From Bacteroidota bacterium (GTDB lineage Bacteria > Bacteroidota > Bacteroidia > Flavobacteriales > Flavobacteriaceae): DNA of 64,000 bases. The notes below the pieces were generated by a model. It did no database searches and was not told the origin of the DNA. It worked only from the letters and a program-made list of their open reading frames with translations. The position numbers and the translations under genes were made by a program. The stretch covers positions 22,227 to 86,226 of the forward strand of contig CANFJB010000013.1 of NCBI GenBank assembly GCA_947447375.1. Direction: 5' to 3'. Below are positions 8,037 to 17,720 of this stretch, in pieces. Each line of letters starts with the position of its first letter. Within the stretch, counting starts at the first letter, position 1.

Positions 8037-8910
8037 TTTAAAAAGCTACTTACATCTCCATTTTATTGTATTTGTTTGGGGATTTACAGCAGTTCTAGGA
8101 AAGTTAATTTCCTTGGATGCTATGCCATTAGTTTGGTTTAGAATGCTATTGGCTGTTGGTTTTATTTTAATTTATATTGGCTTCAAAAAAACTTCTTTGA
8201 AGGTTCCTAAAAAAACACTTATTGGGTTTCTATTGGCTGGATTAATAATTGCTTTGCACTGGTTTACTTTTTTTAAAGCCATCAAAGTCTCCAATATTTC
8301 GGTAACATTGGCATGCTTGTCAACCGGAGCTTTTTTCGCCTCTTTATTGGAACCTATTTTCTATGGTAGAAAAATTATTTGGTACGAAGTATTATTTGGA
8401 ATTATCGTGTTTCTGGGGCTATATATTATTTTTAATATAGATGGCCATTTTATAAACGGAATCTTATTGGCGTTAAGCTCGGCGTTTTTATCTGCGCTTT
8501 TTTCTATGATTAACGGGAAATACGCCAAAGAATATGATCCTTCTATAATCTCGTTTTACGAACTTTTAGGCGGCGTTTTATTTTTTTCTGTGTTCCTATT
8601 GTACTCAGGAAGTTTCAACTCAAAATTTTTCATAATTTCTAATTCAGATTGGATTTACCTCATCATTCTAAGTACTTTTTGTACTGCCTACGCCTTTATT
8701 GCATCGGTAAAAGTGATGAAGTATTTAAGTCCTTACACGGTGATGCTAACCATTAATTTGGAACCTATTTACGGAATTATTTTGGCCGTAATTGTATTTG
8801 AGGAAACTGAAAAAATGAGCGTCAATTTCTACATTGGTGCATTAATAATACTATCAACGGTAATTCTAAATGGCGTTATCAAGTATTTCTATAAAAGTAA
8901 AAATAATTGA
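8023..8910 (+). CDS. EamA-family (DMT) transporter
   Basis: A 295-residue membrane protein of about ten spans, organised as two EamA repeats (about residues 8-138 and 148-288), the drug/metabolite transporter fold. The segment HFIVFVWGFTAVLGKLISLD near the start and NLEPIYGIILAVIVFEE in the second repeat are typical. It may export amino acids or metabolites, but the substrate is not predictable. The gene overlaps the end of the LptF/G gene by 14 bases in another frame, which suggests translational coupling. The RhaT, RarD and SAM-transporter subfamilies cannot be separated by eye. Confidence 0.9.
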   Translation: MPNDNLKSYLHLHFIVFVWGFTAVLGKLISLDAMPLVWFRMLLAVGFILIYIGFKKTSLKVPKKTLIGFLLAGLIIALHWFTFFKAIKVSNISVTLACLSTGAFFASLLEPIFYGRKIIWYEVLFGIIVFLGLYIIFNIDGHFINGILLALSSAFLSALFSMINGKYAKEYDPSIISFYELLGGVLFFSVFLLYSGSFNSKFFIISNSDWIYLIILSTFCTAYAFIASVKVMKYLSPYTVMLTINLEPIYGIILAVIVFEETEKMSVNFYIGALIILSTVILNGVIKYFYKSKNN

Positions 8911-9069
8911 AAATATGAATTTTTAAATTCCAATATGAAGTCTATGTTAACTTTTTACTTTGACGATTATGGAATTGTTTTATATGTTAATTTTATATCA
9001 AAATTAAAGAGGTCACTTAGTGTATTCTAAAGTGAAGCTAAAAAGTTTATTGATTAATAGAATTAATTT

Positions 9070-9810
9070 ATGTATAAAAACAAAAAAGTAGTTGTTGTTC
9101 TTCCAGCTTATAATGCAGAAAAAACATTAGAAAAAACGTTTTTAGAGATTCCCATGAATCTCGTTGATGAGGTGATTTTAGTAGATGATAATAGTATTGA
9201 TGAAACATTTGCATTAGCTAAGAAGTTAGGAATAAATCATGTAATTCGACATGAAGTAAATAAAGGATACGGTGGAAACCAAAAAACATGTTACAATAAA
9301 TGCAAAGAATTAGGGGCAGATATAGTTGTAATGCTTCATCCTGATTATCAATATACTCCATTATTAATTGATGCTATGGTAAGTATAATTGGTAATGAAT
9401 TATATCCAGTTGTTTTTGGTTCAAGAATTTTAGGTCAAGGTGCTTTAAGAGGTGGGATGCCATTATACAAGTATTTTTTTAATAGAATGTTGACACTTTT
9501 TCAAAATATTTTGATGAATCAAAAGCTATCAGAATATCATACTGGATTTAGATCTTTCGACATGAAAGTTTTAAATGATGTTAATTATGAAAAATGTTCT
9601 GACGATTTTGCATTTGATAATCAAATTATTGCTCAAATTTGCAATAAGGATTATGAAATTGCCGAAGTTACTTGCCCTACAAAGTATTTTCCCGAAGCAT
9701 CCTCAATTAATTTCAAAAGAAGCAGTATTTATGGTCTTCATGTAATTTTGGTTTCCATAAAGTATTTCTTGAATAAAAATAAAATAGTTAAATGGGATCT
9801 TTTAACTTAA
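9070..9810 (+). CDS. family 2 glycosyltransferase (dolichyl/polyprenyl-phosphate mannose synthase-like)
   Basis: A 246-residue GT-A fold glycosyltransferase. VVVVLPAYNAEKTLEKTF is the nucleotide-binding start, VDEVILVDDNSIDET carries the sugar-nucleotide Asp pair, and MLHPDYQYTPLL resembles the second metal-binding Asp motif of DPM1-like enzymes. No membrane segment is visible, so it is probably peripheral and likely makes a polyprenyl-phosphate sugar. The next gene is a GT39 membrane transferase that would use such a lipid-linked donor, and the two overlap by 19 bases. Together they suggest sugar addition to a glycan or lipid at the periplasmic face. Confidence 0.9.
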   Translation: MYKNKKVVVVLPAYNAEKTLEKTFLEIPMNLVDEVILVDDNSIDETFALAKKLGINHVIRHEVNKGYGGNQKTCYNKCKELGADIVVMLHPDYQYTPLLIDAMVSIIGNELYPVVFGSRILGQGALRGGMPLYKYFFNRMLTLFQNILMNQKLSEYHTGFRSFDMKVLNDVNYEKCSDDFAFDNQIIAQICNKDYEIAEVTCPTKYFPEASSINFKRSSIYGLHVILVSIKYFLNKNKIVKWDLLT

Positions 9811-11432
9811 ATAAAATTAAGAATAACTATCTAATAATACTTTTATTATTAACTTGTTTTTTCTTCCCAATAGCTATTGGATCGGTTCATTTATTTGATT
9901 GGGACGAGGTGAATTTTGCAGAAATTGCAAGAGAAATGATTGTTAATAAGAACTATTTAAATGTTCAAATTAACTATCAACCCTTTTGGGAAAAGCCTCC
10001 TTTATTTTTTTGGCTACAAGCCTTATCAATGAAAATTTTTGGAATCAACGAATTTGCAAGTAGATTTCCGAATGTTCTAGTAGGAATTTCATCTATTCTT
10101 TCTATCTTTTATATTGGAAAGAAATTTATTTCTGATAAATTTGGATTTATTTGGGCCCTTTCTTATATCGGTAGTTTTTTACCCCATTTCTATTTTAAAA
10201 CAGGAATAATTGATCCTTTATTTAACTTATTCATATTCCTTTCGATTTATTTTTTCTATTTATATCAAGATAAATATAAAAAGAAAAATCTACTTATTGC
10301 ATCAATATTGTCAGGTTTAGCAGTTTTAACAAAAGGTCCCGTAGCAATTTTAATAATTCTATTAGTCGTTCTATTTTTTGATATTTATAAATGGAAAACA
10401 ATCAAAATAAAAATTTTAGATTTAATAATTGCTGGACTAATAATTTGTGTAATTACTTCATTTTGGTTCATTTCAGAAATTATTAATGGCGGTGGAATTG
10501 AACTTTTTAAAGAATTTATTGCATATCAAATTAGGCTATTTACAAGCTCGGAAGCAGGACATGGCGAACCATTTTACTATCATTTTATAGTACTCTTTTT
10601 CGGTTGTTTTCCAATTTCATTAATAGCAATTCCATTTATATTAAAAAAGAATTTTTCAGATTCTAAATCTATTTTGGTGAAAGATTTTTACACGTTGAAT
10701 TTTATTTTATTTTGGGTTGTTTTGATTTTATTTTCAATAACAACAACAAAAATTGTTCATTACTCTTCCTTATGTTATTTCCCATTATCGTTTATGGCGG
10801 CCTACATTATTTATAAATATGATAATGAGAAAAAGAATTTACATAAAATATCTTTTGTTTTATTAGCTGTAGTTGGGATTTTAGTTGGAATTATTTTTAC
10901 AGCAATTCCTTTGATAGTGAAATTTAAAGCCAATATTATTCCTATTATCAAAGATAAATTTGCCGTTCAAAATATTTTATTACCTGTTCAATGGGGAGGT
11001 TTTGAATATTTATTAGGAATATTTTATATGGTATTATTAATAATAGTTTTAGTAAATCTAAAAAACAATATCCGATATATAATAAATTTATTTTTGCTAA
11101 ACGCATTAATATTAAACTTATTAATGATATTTATAGTTCCTAAAATTGAACAACATTCTCAAGGCAGCATAATTGAATTTTTTCAAAAACACAATCAACC
11201 AAATGAATATGTAACTACATATGGTTTTAGAAGTTATGCTAAATTTTTCTACACAAACAAACAAAAACCTGAAAATTTAAAATCACTAAATGAGGACTGG
11301 CTATTATACGGTACTATAGATAAACCCGTATATATTGTGAGTAAAATGTATGATAAGGAAAAAGTACTTCAGCTTAAAAATATTAATTTTTTATATGAAA
11401 AAGGAGGATTTGTTTTCTATGTAAGAAATTAG
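9792..11432 (+). CDS. GT39/ArnT-like membrane glycosyltransferase
   Basis: A 546-residue multi-pass protein of the GT-C fold (PMT/ArnT/GT39 family, about twelve spans). The first periplasmic loop has HLFDWDEVNFAEIAREM, with the conserved Asp-Glu pair used for catalysis and binding of polyprenyl-phosphate sugars. Family members move a sugar from a lipid carrier onto lipid A, protein or another glycan at the periplasmic side. The start overlaps the GT2 gene by 19 bases, so the two genes are probably coupled and work on one pathway. The acceptor is not known; ArnT-like lipid A modification is one possibility and protein glycosylation another. Confidence 0.88.
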   Translation: MGSFNLNKIKNNYLIILLLLTCFFFPIAIGSVHLFDWDEVNFAEIAREMIVNKNYLNVQINYQPFWEKPPLFFWLQALSMKIFGINEFASRFPNVLVGISSILSIFYIGKKFISDKFGFIWALSYIGSFLPHFYFKTGIIDPLFNLFIFLSIYFFYLYQDKYKKKNLLIASILSGLAVLTKGPVAILIILLVVLFFDIYKWKTIKIKILDLIIAGLIICVITSFWFISEIINGGGIELFKEFIAYQIRLFTSSEAGHGEPFYYHFIVLFFGCFPISLIAIPFILKKNFSDSKSILVKDFYTLNFILFWVVLILFSITTTKIVHYSSLCYFPLSFMAAYIIYKYDNEKKNLHKISFVLLAVVGILVGIIFTAIPLIVKFKANIIPIIKDKFAVQNILLPVQWGGFEYLLGIFYMVLLIIVLVNLKNNIRYIINLFLLNALILNLLMIFIVPKIEQHSQGSIIEFFQKHNQPNEYVTTYGFRSYAKFFYTNKQKPENLKSLNEDWLLYGTIDKPVYIVSKMYDKEKVLQLKNINFLYEKGGFVFYVRN

Positions 11433-11444
11433 ACTTAAGCATCT

Positions 11445-12122
11445 TTAAGCAATAGATACTTTTTTATTTTTTGATTTATTTTTGAACAGAGATTTGAGTT
11501 TTTTATCAAACCATTTACTTCTTAGAGATATAAAAATAAAATAGGATATAATAAAAGAACCTATCCCAACCACTTCCCCAGCTGCAACATCTGAAAAAAA
11601 ATGTTGAGATAAATATACTCTTGAATAAGCTGTTAAACAGGCAATTAATGCGAAAATGATTTGATAATGTTTTTTCTTAAATACATAAGCCAAAAACAAA
11701 AAAATTGCAAATGCGGTAGTTGAATGTCCTGATGGGAAAGAGTTATAGGAATGTAAAACAACTCCTTTGACATAATGAATTTGTTCTGGGCTAAAATATT
11801 TAGAGGGTCTTAATTGATCTGCAAAAATTACTTTTTTCATTAATTGACAAACAATTCCAGATATTAAGAAAGTAGATAATCCCATAAAAAACGTCCTGAA
11901 ATTGACAACAAATAACAATAATATCAAAATAAACATTGCAAATAATCCATCTCCAATATTTGTAAAATATTTGAAGAAAATATCCTGAAAAGGGGAATTA
12001 TATTGATTAACAATTAAATGCAATGTTAATTTTCCATAGGTCAATACTCCTAAAAGTGATAAACCTATAAAAAGTAAACAAAAAGAGAAATAATATTTTA
12101 AATCAATTAATAATTTTCGCAT
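11445..12122 (-). CDS. PAP2-family phosphatase, membrane-bound
   Basis: A 225-residue integral membrane phosphatase with five to six spans. The three-part PAP2 signature is present: KKVIFADQLRPSKY (KxxxxxxRP), the central SFPSGHSTTAFA, and YSRVYLSQHFFSDVAAG (SRxxxxxHxxxD). Such enzymes dephosphorylate undecaprenyl pyrophosphate, phosphatidic acid or lipid A. The neighbouring glycosyltransferases on the opposite strand fit a role in recycling lipid carriers or modifying lipid A, as in LpxE, but this is inference. The gene is convergent with the GT39 gene, with only 12 bases between the stop codons and no visible terminator. Confidence 0.92.
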   Translation of the reverse strand: MRKLLIDLKYYFSFCLLFIGLSLLGVLTYGKLTLHLIVNQYNSPFQDIFFKYFTNIGDGLFAMFILILLLFVVNFRTFFMGLSTFLISGIVCQLMKKVIFADQLRPSKYFSPEQIHYVKGVVLHSYNSFPSGHSTTAFAIFLFLAYVFKKKHYQIIFALIACLTAYSRVYLSQHFFSDVAAGEVVGIGSFIISYFIFISLRSKWFDKKLKSLFKNKSKNKKVSIA

Positions 12123-12149
12123 TTTTTATATAAATCAAAGGGGGAATTT

Positions 12150-12178
12150 TATACAAATAAGAAGATGTATACAAATAA
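12150..12178. repeat. direct repeat upstream of the PAP2 gene
   Basis: TATACAAATAA occurs at 12150-12160 and again at 12168-12178, 18 bases apart and 28 and 46 bases before the PAP2 start. It could be a pair of regulator half-sites or chance in A+T-rich DNA. The rest of the 265-base gap (12123-12387) shows no ORF. Confidence 0.35.
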
Positions 12179-12347
12179 AAAATTTATATTACAAAATTAA
12201 ATTAATAGAAATTTCTAAAGTAAACAAAATATTATCTTAGCATTAAATAAATAGAATCTTAGAGTTATGGAAATCCGTTTTTTAAAGTTTAAATAATATG
12301 ATTTTCAATAATTATTAAAAATTACTTTCATTCAAAATATTAAATTT

Positions 12348-12355
12348 TATCTTTG
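12348..12355 (+). promoter_or_regulatory. TAnnTTTG promoter element before accA
   Basis: TATCTTTG fits the group consensus and ends 32 bases before the ATG at 12388. A TTT/TTC run sits where the TTG box would be. Confidence 0.45.
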
Positions 12356-12387
12356 CTTTTCAAATAAAATATAAATGCACATACCCT

Positions 12388-13341
12388 ATGGAATATTTAG
12401 ATTTTGAGCTTCCAATAAAAGAACTAGAAGAACAACTAGACAAATGTGAAATCATCGGTCAAGAATCAGACGTTGATGTTTCTGGAACTTGTAAGCAAAT
12501 TGCAAAAAAATTAGAAGATACCAAACGCGATATATATAAAAACCTAACAGCTTGGCAACGCGTTCAATTGTCTCGTCACCCAAACCGACCTTACACTATG
12601 GATCACGTTAACGCTTTGTGCGGAGACACTTTCCTTGAAATGTTTGGCGATAGAAATTTCAAAGACGATAAAGCCATGATTGGTGGATTAGGAAAAATTG
12701 GCGGACAATCTTTCATGATTGTTGGACAACAAAAAGGTTACAATACCAAAACGCGTCAATACCGTAACTTCGGTATGGCAAATCCTGAAGGTTATAGAAA
12801 GGCTTTGCGTTTAATGAAAATGGCTGAGAAATTTGGAGTTCCTGTAGTTACTTTAATTGATACTCCGGGTGCTTACCCAGGTTTAGAAGCTGAAGAACGC
12901 GGACAAGGAGAAGCAATTGCAAGAAATATTCTTGAAATGATGCGTTTAAAAGTGCCTATTATCACCGTTATTGTTGGTGAAGGTGCTTCTGGAGGTGCAT
13001 TGGGAATTGGTGTTGGAGATAAAGTTTACATGTTGGAAAACACTTGGTATTCTGTAATTTCACCAGAATCTTGCTCTTCAATTCTATGGAAAAGCTGGGA
13101 ATATAAAGAACAAGCGGCCGATGCATTGAAATTGACTTCTGCCGATATGAAAAAACAAAATCTAGTTGACGATATTATCCCTGAACCTCTTGGAGGAGCT
13201 CATTATGACCGTGAAACTACATTTAAATCAGTTGAAAAATACATCTTGAAAGGTTACAATGAACTAAAAGACTTTTCAACAACTGAATTAGTAGCCAAAA
13301 GAATGGACAAATACAGCAAGATGGGCGAATTTAAAGAATAA
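12388..13341 (+). CDS. accA: acetyl-CoA carboxylase carboxyltransferase subunit alpha
   Basis: A 317-residue AccA, the usual length. With AccD it moves CO2 from carboxybiotin to acetyl-CoA, making malonyl-CoA for fatty-acid synthesis in the cytosol. It begins with the typical coiled-coil ([13 protein letters not shown]) and continues with [24 protein letters not shown] and the oxyanion-hole segment [16 protein letters not shown]. The gene stands alone, far from accB, accC or accD in this window, and ends in a clear terminator. It has its own promoter element at 12348. The ATG at 12388 gives the normal N-terminus. Confidence 0.97.
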   Translation: MEYLDFELPIKELEEQLDKCEIIGQESDVDVSGTCKQIAKKLEDTKRDIYKNLTAWQRVQLSRHPNRPYTMDHVNALCGDTFLEMFGDRNFKDDKAMIGGLGKIGGQSFMIVGQQKGYNTKTRQYRNFGMANPEGYRKALRLMKMAEKFGVPVVTLIDTPGAYPGLEAEERGQGEAIARNILEMMRLKVPIITVIVGEGASGGALGIGVGDKVYMLENTWYSVISPESCSSILWKSWEYKEQAADALKLTSADMKKQNLVDDIIPEPLGGAHYDRETTFKSVEKYILKGYNELKDFSTTELVAKRMDKYSKMGEFKE

Positions 13342-13360
13342 ACTGGTTAAAATCACTAGA

Positions 13361-13394
13361 AAATCCGAAGCCTTATAGTTTCGGATTTTTTTTT
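13361..13394 (+). terminator. intrinsic terminator after accA
   Basis: AAATCCGAA pairs with TTCGGATTT across a short loop and is followed by a T-run. It starts 20 bases past the accA stop. Confidence 0.85.
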
Positions 13395-13481
13395 ACTTAT
13401 AAACAAAAAATAGTTAGTTATCAACAAATAATAGTAATAACTCCTTATGGATTTTTTTTATTTTTTTAGTAAATTCGCTCA

Positions 13482-15035
13482 ATGGAAAAATCTCTCAACA
13501 TCAACCCTGTAAAAGTAGAAAAAACTACTATTATCAATTTAGAAAAAGGCAAACTCCCACCACAAGCTCTAGAATTAGAAGAAGCGGTATTGGGAGCGAT
13601 GATGATTGATAAAAAAGGGGTAGATGAAGTAATTGATATTTTACAACCAGAGGCGTTCTATAAAGACGCACACAAATATATTTTTGAAGCTATATTTCAG
13701 TTGTTCACCGATTCGCAGCCTGTCGATTTATTGACGGTTTCTGCACAACTTAGAAAAAGTGGCAAATTAGAAATTGCTGGTGGCGATTATTATTTGATCC
13801 AACTTACACAAAAAATATCTTCTTCGGCACACATTGAATTTCATTCTAGAATTATTTTACAGAAATTCATTCAACGTAGCTTAATCAAAATTTCATCCGA
13901 GATTATCGAAGATTCCTATGATGAATCTACCGATGTATTTGATTTATTAGACAAAGCAGAATCAAAATTATACGACATCACTCAAGGAAATATCAAACGA
14001 AGTTCAGAAACGGCTCAAAGTTTGGTAATCCAAGCGAAAAAGAGAATTGAAGAAATTGCAGGAAAAGAAGGTTTGAGCGGAGTTGCAACTGGATTTGACA
14101 GCTTGGATAAAGTGACCTCTGGTTGGCAACCGAGTGATTTAATTATCATTGCTGCGAGACCAGGTATGGGAAAAACAGCCTTCGTACTTTCTATGGCTAG
14201 AAACGTGGCTATCGATTATGGGCATCCGGTTGCGTTATTTTCACTAGAAATGTCATCTGTACAATTAATCACTAGATTGATCTCATCTGAAACGGGACTT
14301 TCGTCTGAAAAATTGAGAACAGGAAAATTAGAAAAGCACGAATGGGAACAATTGAGCATCAAGGTGAAAAATTTAGAAAAAGCGCCTTTGTTCATTGACG
14401 ATACCCCTTCCCTATCTATTTTTGATTTAAGAGCAAAATCCAGACGTTTGGCTTCACAACATGGTATCAAATTAATTATTGTGGATTACCTTCAATTAAT
14501 GACTGCTGGAGGAAACAACGGAAAAGGATCTGGAAATAGAGAACAAGAAATATCAACTATTTCAAGAAATTTAAAAGCTTTAGCAAAAGAGCTTGGAGTA
14601 CCTGTAATTGCACTTTCTCAATTGTCACGTGCTGTTGAATCTCGTCCTGGACATAAAAGACCTCTTTTATCCGACCTTAGAGAATCGGGTGCAATTGAGC
14701 AAGATGCTGATATTGTATCGTTTATTTATCGTCCGGAATACTATAAATTGGATGAATGGGATGACGAAGGAAATTCGCCAACTCAAGGTCAAGCCGAATT
14801 TATTATAGCTAAGCACCGTAATGGTAGTTTGGAAAATGTGAAATTGAAATTTATTGGAAGCTTAGGTAAGTTTGATAATTTGGAAACCTACAGCGGGACT
14901 TTTGATGATTTACCTTCAAAAATGAACCATGATGATAATCCATTTCAAACTAAGAATCTGCCAACGCCAAATGAAGCCTTTGGAAGTAATTTAAACGATT
15001 ACGAAGAGGAAGACGATAGCGAAGTGCCGTTTTAA
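13482..15035 (+). CDS. dnaB: replicative DNA helicase DnaB
   Basis: A 517-residue hexameric 5'-3' helicase that unwinds the replication fork. The N-terminal domain (LPPQALELEEAVLGAMMID, about residues 25-130) binds primase; the RecA-like domain has a Walker A motif AARPGMGKT at 224-232 (Lys231), a Walker B LIIVDYLQLM and the family motif DLRESGAIEQDADI. No intein interrupts it. The last 50 residues are acidic and end in DYEEEDDSEVPF, a tail typical of Bacteroidetes DnaB and like that of SSB. The start at 13482 gives a short leader before the conserved domain. It is convergent with the desulfurase gene, with no base between the two stop codons. Confidence 0.97.
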   Translation: MEKSLNINPVKVEKTTIINLEKGKLPPQALELEEAVLGAMMIDKKGVDEVIDILQPEAFYKDAHKYIFEAIFQLFTDSQPVDLLTVSAQLRKSGKLEIAGGDYYLIQLTQKISSSAHIEFHSRIILQKFIQRSLIKISSEIIEDSYDESTDVFDLLDKAESKLYDITQGNIKRSSETAQSLVIQAKKRIEEIAGKEGLSGVATGFDSLDKVTSGWQPSDLIIIAARPGMGKTAFVLSMARNVAIDYGHPVALFSLEMSSVQLITRLISSETGLSSEKLRTGKLEKHEWEQLSIKVKNLEKAPLFIDDTPSLSIFDLRAKSRRLASQHGIKLIIVDYLQLMTAGGNNGKGSGNREQEISTISRNLKALAKELGVPVIALSQLSRAVESRPGHKRPLLSDLRESGAIEQDADIVSFIYRPEYYKLDEWDDEGNSPTQGQAEFIIAKHRNGSLENVKLKFIGSLGKFDNLETYSGTFDDLPSKMNHDDNPFQTKNLPTPNEAFGSNLNDYEEEDDSEVPF

Positions 15036-16160
15036 TTAAACTCCTTTTAAACCATCGATTAATAAATCGATGTCGTTTTTAGTATTGTAGTGGCTGAAGG
15101 AAACTCTAAGACTTGGCTTTTTCAAATCTTCATCTGATAAAAATTCAGCTAATACATGCGATGGTTTTGCGCTTCCTGATTGGCAAGCACTTCCACGAGA
15201 AACCGCAATTCCTTTAATATCCAATCCAAATAATATCATTGCTGATTTATCCTCAGAAAAAGGTAAGATGATATTCAAAACATTATAAAACCCGTCTCTC
15301 GATCCGTTGATTTTGAATTCTGGAAATTCATTTTCTAAACGATCAATAAGGTAATTCTTCAATTCTAGAATTCCTTTTCTTTCTTCATTTAAGTTGGCTA
15401 AAGCCAATTCAACTGCTTTTGCCATCCCGGCAATTTGGTGAACCGCTTCAGTTCCTGGACGCAATCCTTTTTCTTGTTCTCCTCCATAAATTAAAGGTTG
15501 CAATCCTGAATTTTTTCTAATAAATGCGAATCCAATTCCTTTTGGTCCGTGAAATTTATGCGCCGCAGCAACTATAAAATCAACTGGAGTATTTTGTAAA
15601 TCCAATTCTGTTTTTGCAACAGATTGAACGGTATCTGAATGAAATAAAGCGTTATTTTGTTGGCAAATTCTTGCAACCAAATCAATGTCTAAAACTGCTC
15701 CAACCTCATTGTTTACGTGCATCAAACTCACTAATGTTTTTACATTTTGCGAAAGCAAGTCAACCAAATTTGAAATGTCGATGCTTCCGTCTTTTTTAAT
15801 TGCTACGTAATCAACTTGAATTTCGAATTCCTTTTGTAACGCTTCAATTGTATGCAAAACGGCATGGTGTTCAATTTTAGAAGTAATAATTCTTTTAACT
15901 TGTAAGTCTTTAACACAAGAACGAAGTATAATATTGTTAGATTCTGTTCCTCCTGAAGTAAAAATGATTTCCTGAGCGTTGCAGTTCAACTCTTTTGCAA
16001 TAGCTTTTCGAGAAAGTTCAATTATATTTTTTGCATTTCTTCCAAAACTATGCGTAGAAGACGGATTTCCAAAATCGTTTGACATTACTTGAACCATCTC
16101 ACGAATTACTTCTTCACGAATTTGTGTGGTAGCAGCATTATCTAAATATACTTTATTCAT
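15036..16160 (-). CDS. cysteine desulfurase (NifS/IscS family)
   Basis: A 374-residue PLP-dependent enzyme that takes sulfur from cysteine as an enzyme persulfide, giving alanine; the sulfur goes to Fe-S clusters or thiolated tRNA. DNAATT at the N-terminus, HSDTVQSVAK, the PLP lysine in AAHKFHGPKG (Lys202) and the catalytic cysteine in SRGSACQSGS (Cys326) are all visible. The active-site loop with GSACQSGS places it in the class I NifS/IscS group rather than SufS. It is not next to iscU or other Fe-S genes, so the downstream acceptor cannot be inferred. It ends exactly where dnaB ends on the other strand. Confidence 0.95.
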   Translation of the reverse strand: MNKVYLDNAATTQIREEVIREMVQVMSNDFGNPSSTHSFGRNAKNIIELSRKAIAKELNCNAQEIIFTSGGTESNNIILRSCVKDLQVKRIITSKIEHHAVLHTIEALQKEFEIQVDYVAIKKDGSIDISNLVDLLSQNVKTLVSLMHVNNEVGAVLDIDLVARICQQNNALFHSDTVQSVAKTELDLQNTPVDFIVAAAHKFHGPKGIGFAFIRKNSGLQPLIYGGEQEKGLRPGTEAVHQIAGMAKAVELALANLNEERKGILELKNYLIDRLENEFPEFKINGSRDGFYNVLNIILPFSEDKSAMILFGLDIKGIAVSRGSACQSGSAKPSHVLAEFLSDEDLKKPSLRVSFSHYNTKNDIDLLIDGLKGV

Positions 16161-16322
16161 AGGGTAAATATTAACTTCATAGATAAGTTATTGGGAAAAA
16201 CTATATCAATTTAGATTACAAAAATAAGAAATCAATTCAATGTGGGGTAGCATTTATAATAAATTAAACTAGACTTCGAAAAATTGATGCATTAAACTGA
16301 GGATTACATACAAATAAAATTA

Positions 16323-16330
16323 TATTTTTG
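16323..16330 (+). promoter_or_regulatory. TAnnTTTG promoter element before the 16347 lipoprotein
   Basis: TATTTTTG fits the consensus and ends 16 bases before the ATG. No TTG box at 17-19 bases was seen. Confidence 0.4.
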
Positions 16331-16346
16331 TGTCAAATATTTAATC

Positions 16347-16877
16347 ATGAAAAAATTTATTGTTTTACTTGTTTGTGCTTTTATTTTAAATGGTTGTAAC
16401 GATGGTGAATTGACAATTCAAACGTTTAATTTTGATCCTGCTGCTGCAATTAATAGCTGCGGTGTTAATAACGGATTGTTCTTTAAAGTAAAAAATAACG
16501 AGGCGCTAATACTAAAAACACCAATCACAACATTTGCTAATACCGTAACACCTGCAAATTCACCAAGAACTTTAGTAATTAATAGTACCAATCAGGTAAT
16601 TTACAGATCATTTAATTCAATAATTAGTACTTCTTATTTTTGTGGCTCTTTACCACCTGCAACGCCTGCAGTAACAGAAGAGTGGTATGCTTCTGATGGA
16701 ATTGCTGGAACAAGCGGACTTATCGAAGTAACTACAACGCAAATTTTAGATCCTACAACAAATGCTGTTACTGGTTACAACCACTATGTAGTCTTTAAAA
16801 ATATTTCTTTTTCTAATGGAGGAAAGTCTTTTAGCTATCAAAATTATGTATACGGAAATTTCGTAACAGCTCCTTAA
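16347..16877 (+). CDS. hypothetical lipoprotein
   Basis: A 176-residue protein with a lipoprotein signal: MKKFIVLLVCAFILNGC places a lipobox LNGC at residues 14-17, with Cys17 as the lipidated residue. The mature part is rich in Asn, Thr and Ser with few charges, has two further cysteines (SCGV and YFCGS), and looks beta-rich. I do not recognise the family. It stands alone between a divergent desulfurase gene and a convergent Smr gene; the stop is only 12 bases from the Smr stop. A periplasmic or outer-membrane location is inferred from the lipobox. Confidence 0.8.
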   Translation: MKKFIVLLVCAFILNGCNDGELTIQTFNFDPAAAINSCGVNNGLFFKVKNNEALILKTPITTFANTVTPANSPRTLVINSTNQVIYRSFNSIISTSYFCGSLPPATPAVTEEWYASDGIAGTSGLIEVTTTQILDPTTNAVTGYNHYVVFKNISFSNGGKSFSYQNYVYGNFVTAP

Positions 16878-16889
16878 AACATAAATTAG

Positions 16890-17444
16890 TTATTTTACAT
16901 TTTGCTTAATAAATACCTCGGTTGCTCCTAGACCGTATTTTTGATAATTGGCTTCTTGGAAAAAAACTTGGTCGTATCTTCCCAACAGAAAATCAAGTTC
17001 TGCTTTTAAAACACCCTCTCCAACTCCGTGAATGAAAACTATTTTTGGTATGCGATTTCTAATGGCAAATTCGAGGTGTCTTTTTGCAGTATCTGTTTGT
17101 AATGTGAGAATGTCATAATTGCTCATTCCTCTGAAATTTGGAACCAATTTTTCTATGTGTAAATCAAATTCTGGGGCAGGAATTTCGTTCTTATTCTTCT
17201 TAACTTTTACAAAACTTCGAGGTTTTGGTTCTTCTTTTTCGATTTTAATTTTACTTGAATTAAAACTTCCGATATTTTTACTTAAAATACTGGTATCGTT
17301 TATTTTAATTAATTCATTGACAAAAAATGTCATCAAAAAACCATCGTTAGTTTCGATAGAAATTTCCTTATTATTTATTGAAACCACGACCCCGTTAATA
17401 TCGTCATCTAGAACCGAAACCTTATCCCCTACACTAAACATCAT
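16890..17444 (-). CDS. Smr-domain protein (MutS2-related)
   Basis: A 184-residue protein. Residues 1-55 (SVGDKVSVLDDDINGVVVSI) look like a small SH3/KOW-like beta domain as found at the front of DUF2027 proteins. Residues 95-184 are an Smr domain: FDLHIEKLVPNF supplies the LDLHG-like motif, IPKIVFIHGVGEGVLK the HGxGxGxLr motif, and YGLGATEVFIK the end. Smr domains are found in nucleases that cut structured DNA or mRNA of stalled ribosomes; the role here is unproven. Two adjacent ATGs (17444 and 17441) are possible. It overlaps the small membrane gene upstream by 8-11 bases. Confidence 0.88.
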   Translation of the reverse strand: MMFSVGDKVSVLDDDINGVVVSINNKEISIETNDGFLMTFFVNELIKINDTSILSKNIGSFNSSKIKIEKEEPKPRSFVKVKKNKNEIPAPEFDLHIEKLVPNFRGMSNYDILTLQTDTAKRHLEFAIRNRIPKIVFIHGVGEGVLKAELDFLLGRYDQVFFQEANYQKYGLGATEVFIKQNVK

Positions 17445-17616
17445 CTTCTACTTTTTCTTGATTTTTACTTGGTACTTTCGCGCTTAATTTCATCATTCCA
17501 ATCATAAAAATTACAATTGAAATTACCTGAATATAGACGTTTTTTTTCTCCAAACTTTGTTCGTAAAAAGCAATAATAATTGCAATTATCATTATTGGAA
17601 GTAAGAATTTTTTCAT
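17434..17616 (-). CDS. small two-span membrane protein
   Basis: A 60-residue protein with two predicted membrane segments (about residues 4-18 and 29-45) and a charged C-terminal tail (KVPSKNQEKVEDDV). I do not recognise a family. Its reality is supported by tight linkage: its stop overlaps the start of the Smr gene on the same strand, a coupling arrangement common in real operons. The amino-acid make-up (hydrophobic spans and a soluble basic/acidic tail) also looks like protein and not a shadow frame. Confidence 0.7.
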   Translation of the reverse strand: MKKFLLPIMIIAIIIAFYEQSLEKKNVYIQVISIVIFMIGMMKLSAKVPSKNQEKVEDDV

Positions 17617-17720
17617 AGCGTAAAATTTAATAATTCAAAAGTAAGTAACTTTGAAATAATAACAAGCAATTAAGATATTGAATATATTATTATTAAATTG
17701 CAGCTCAATTATTATTTGGT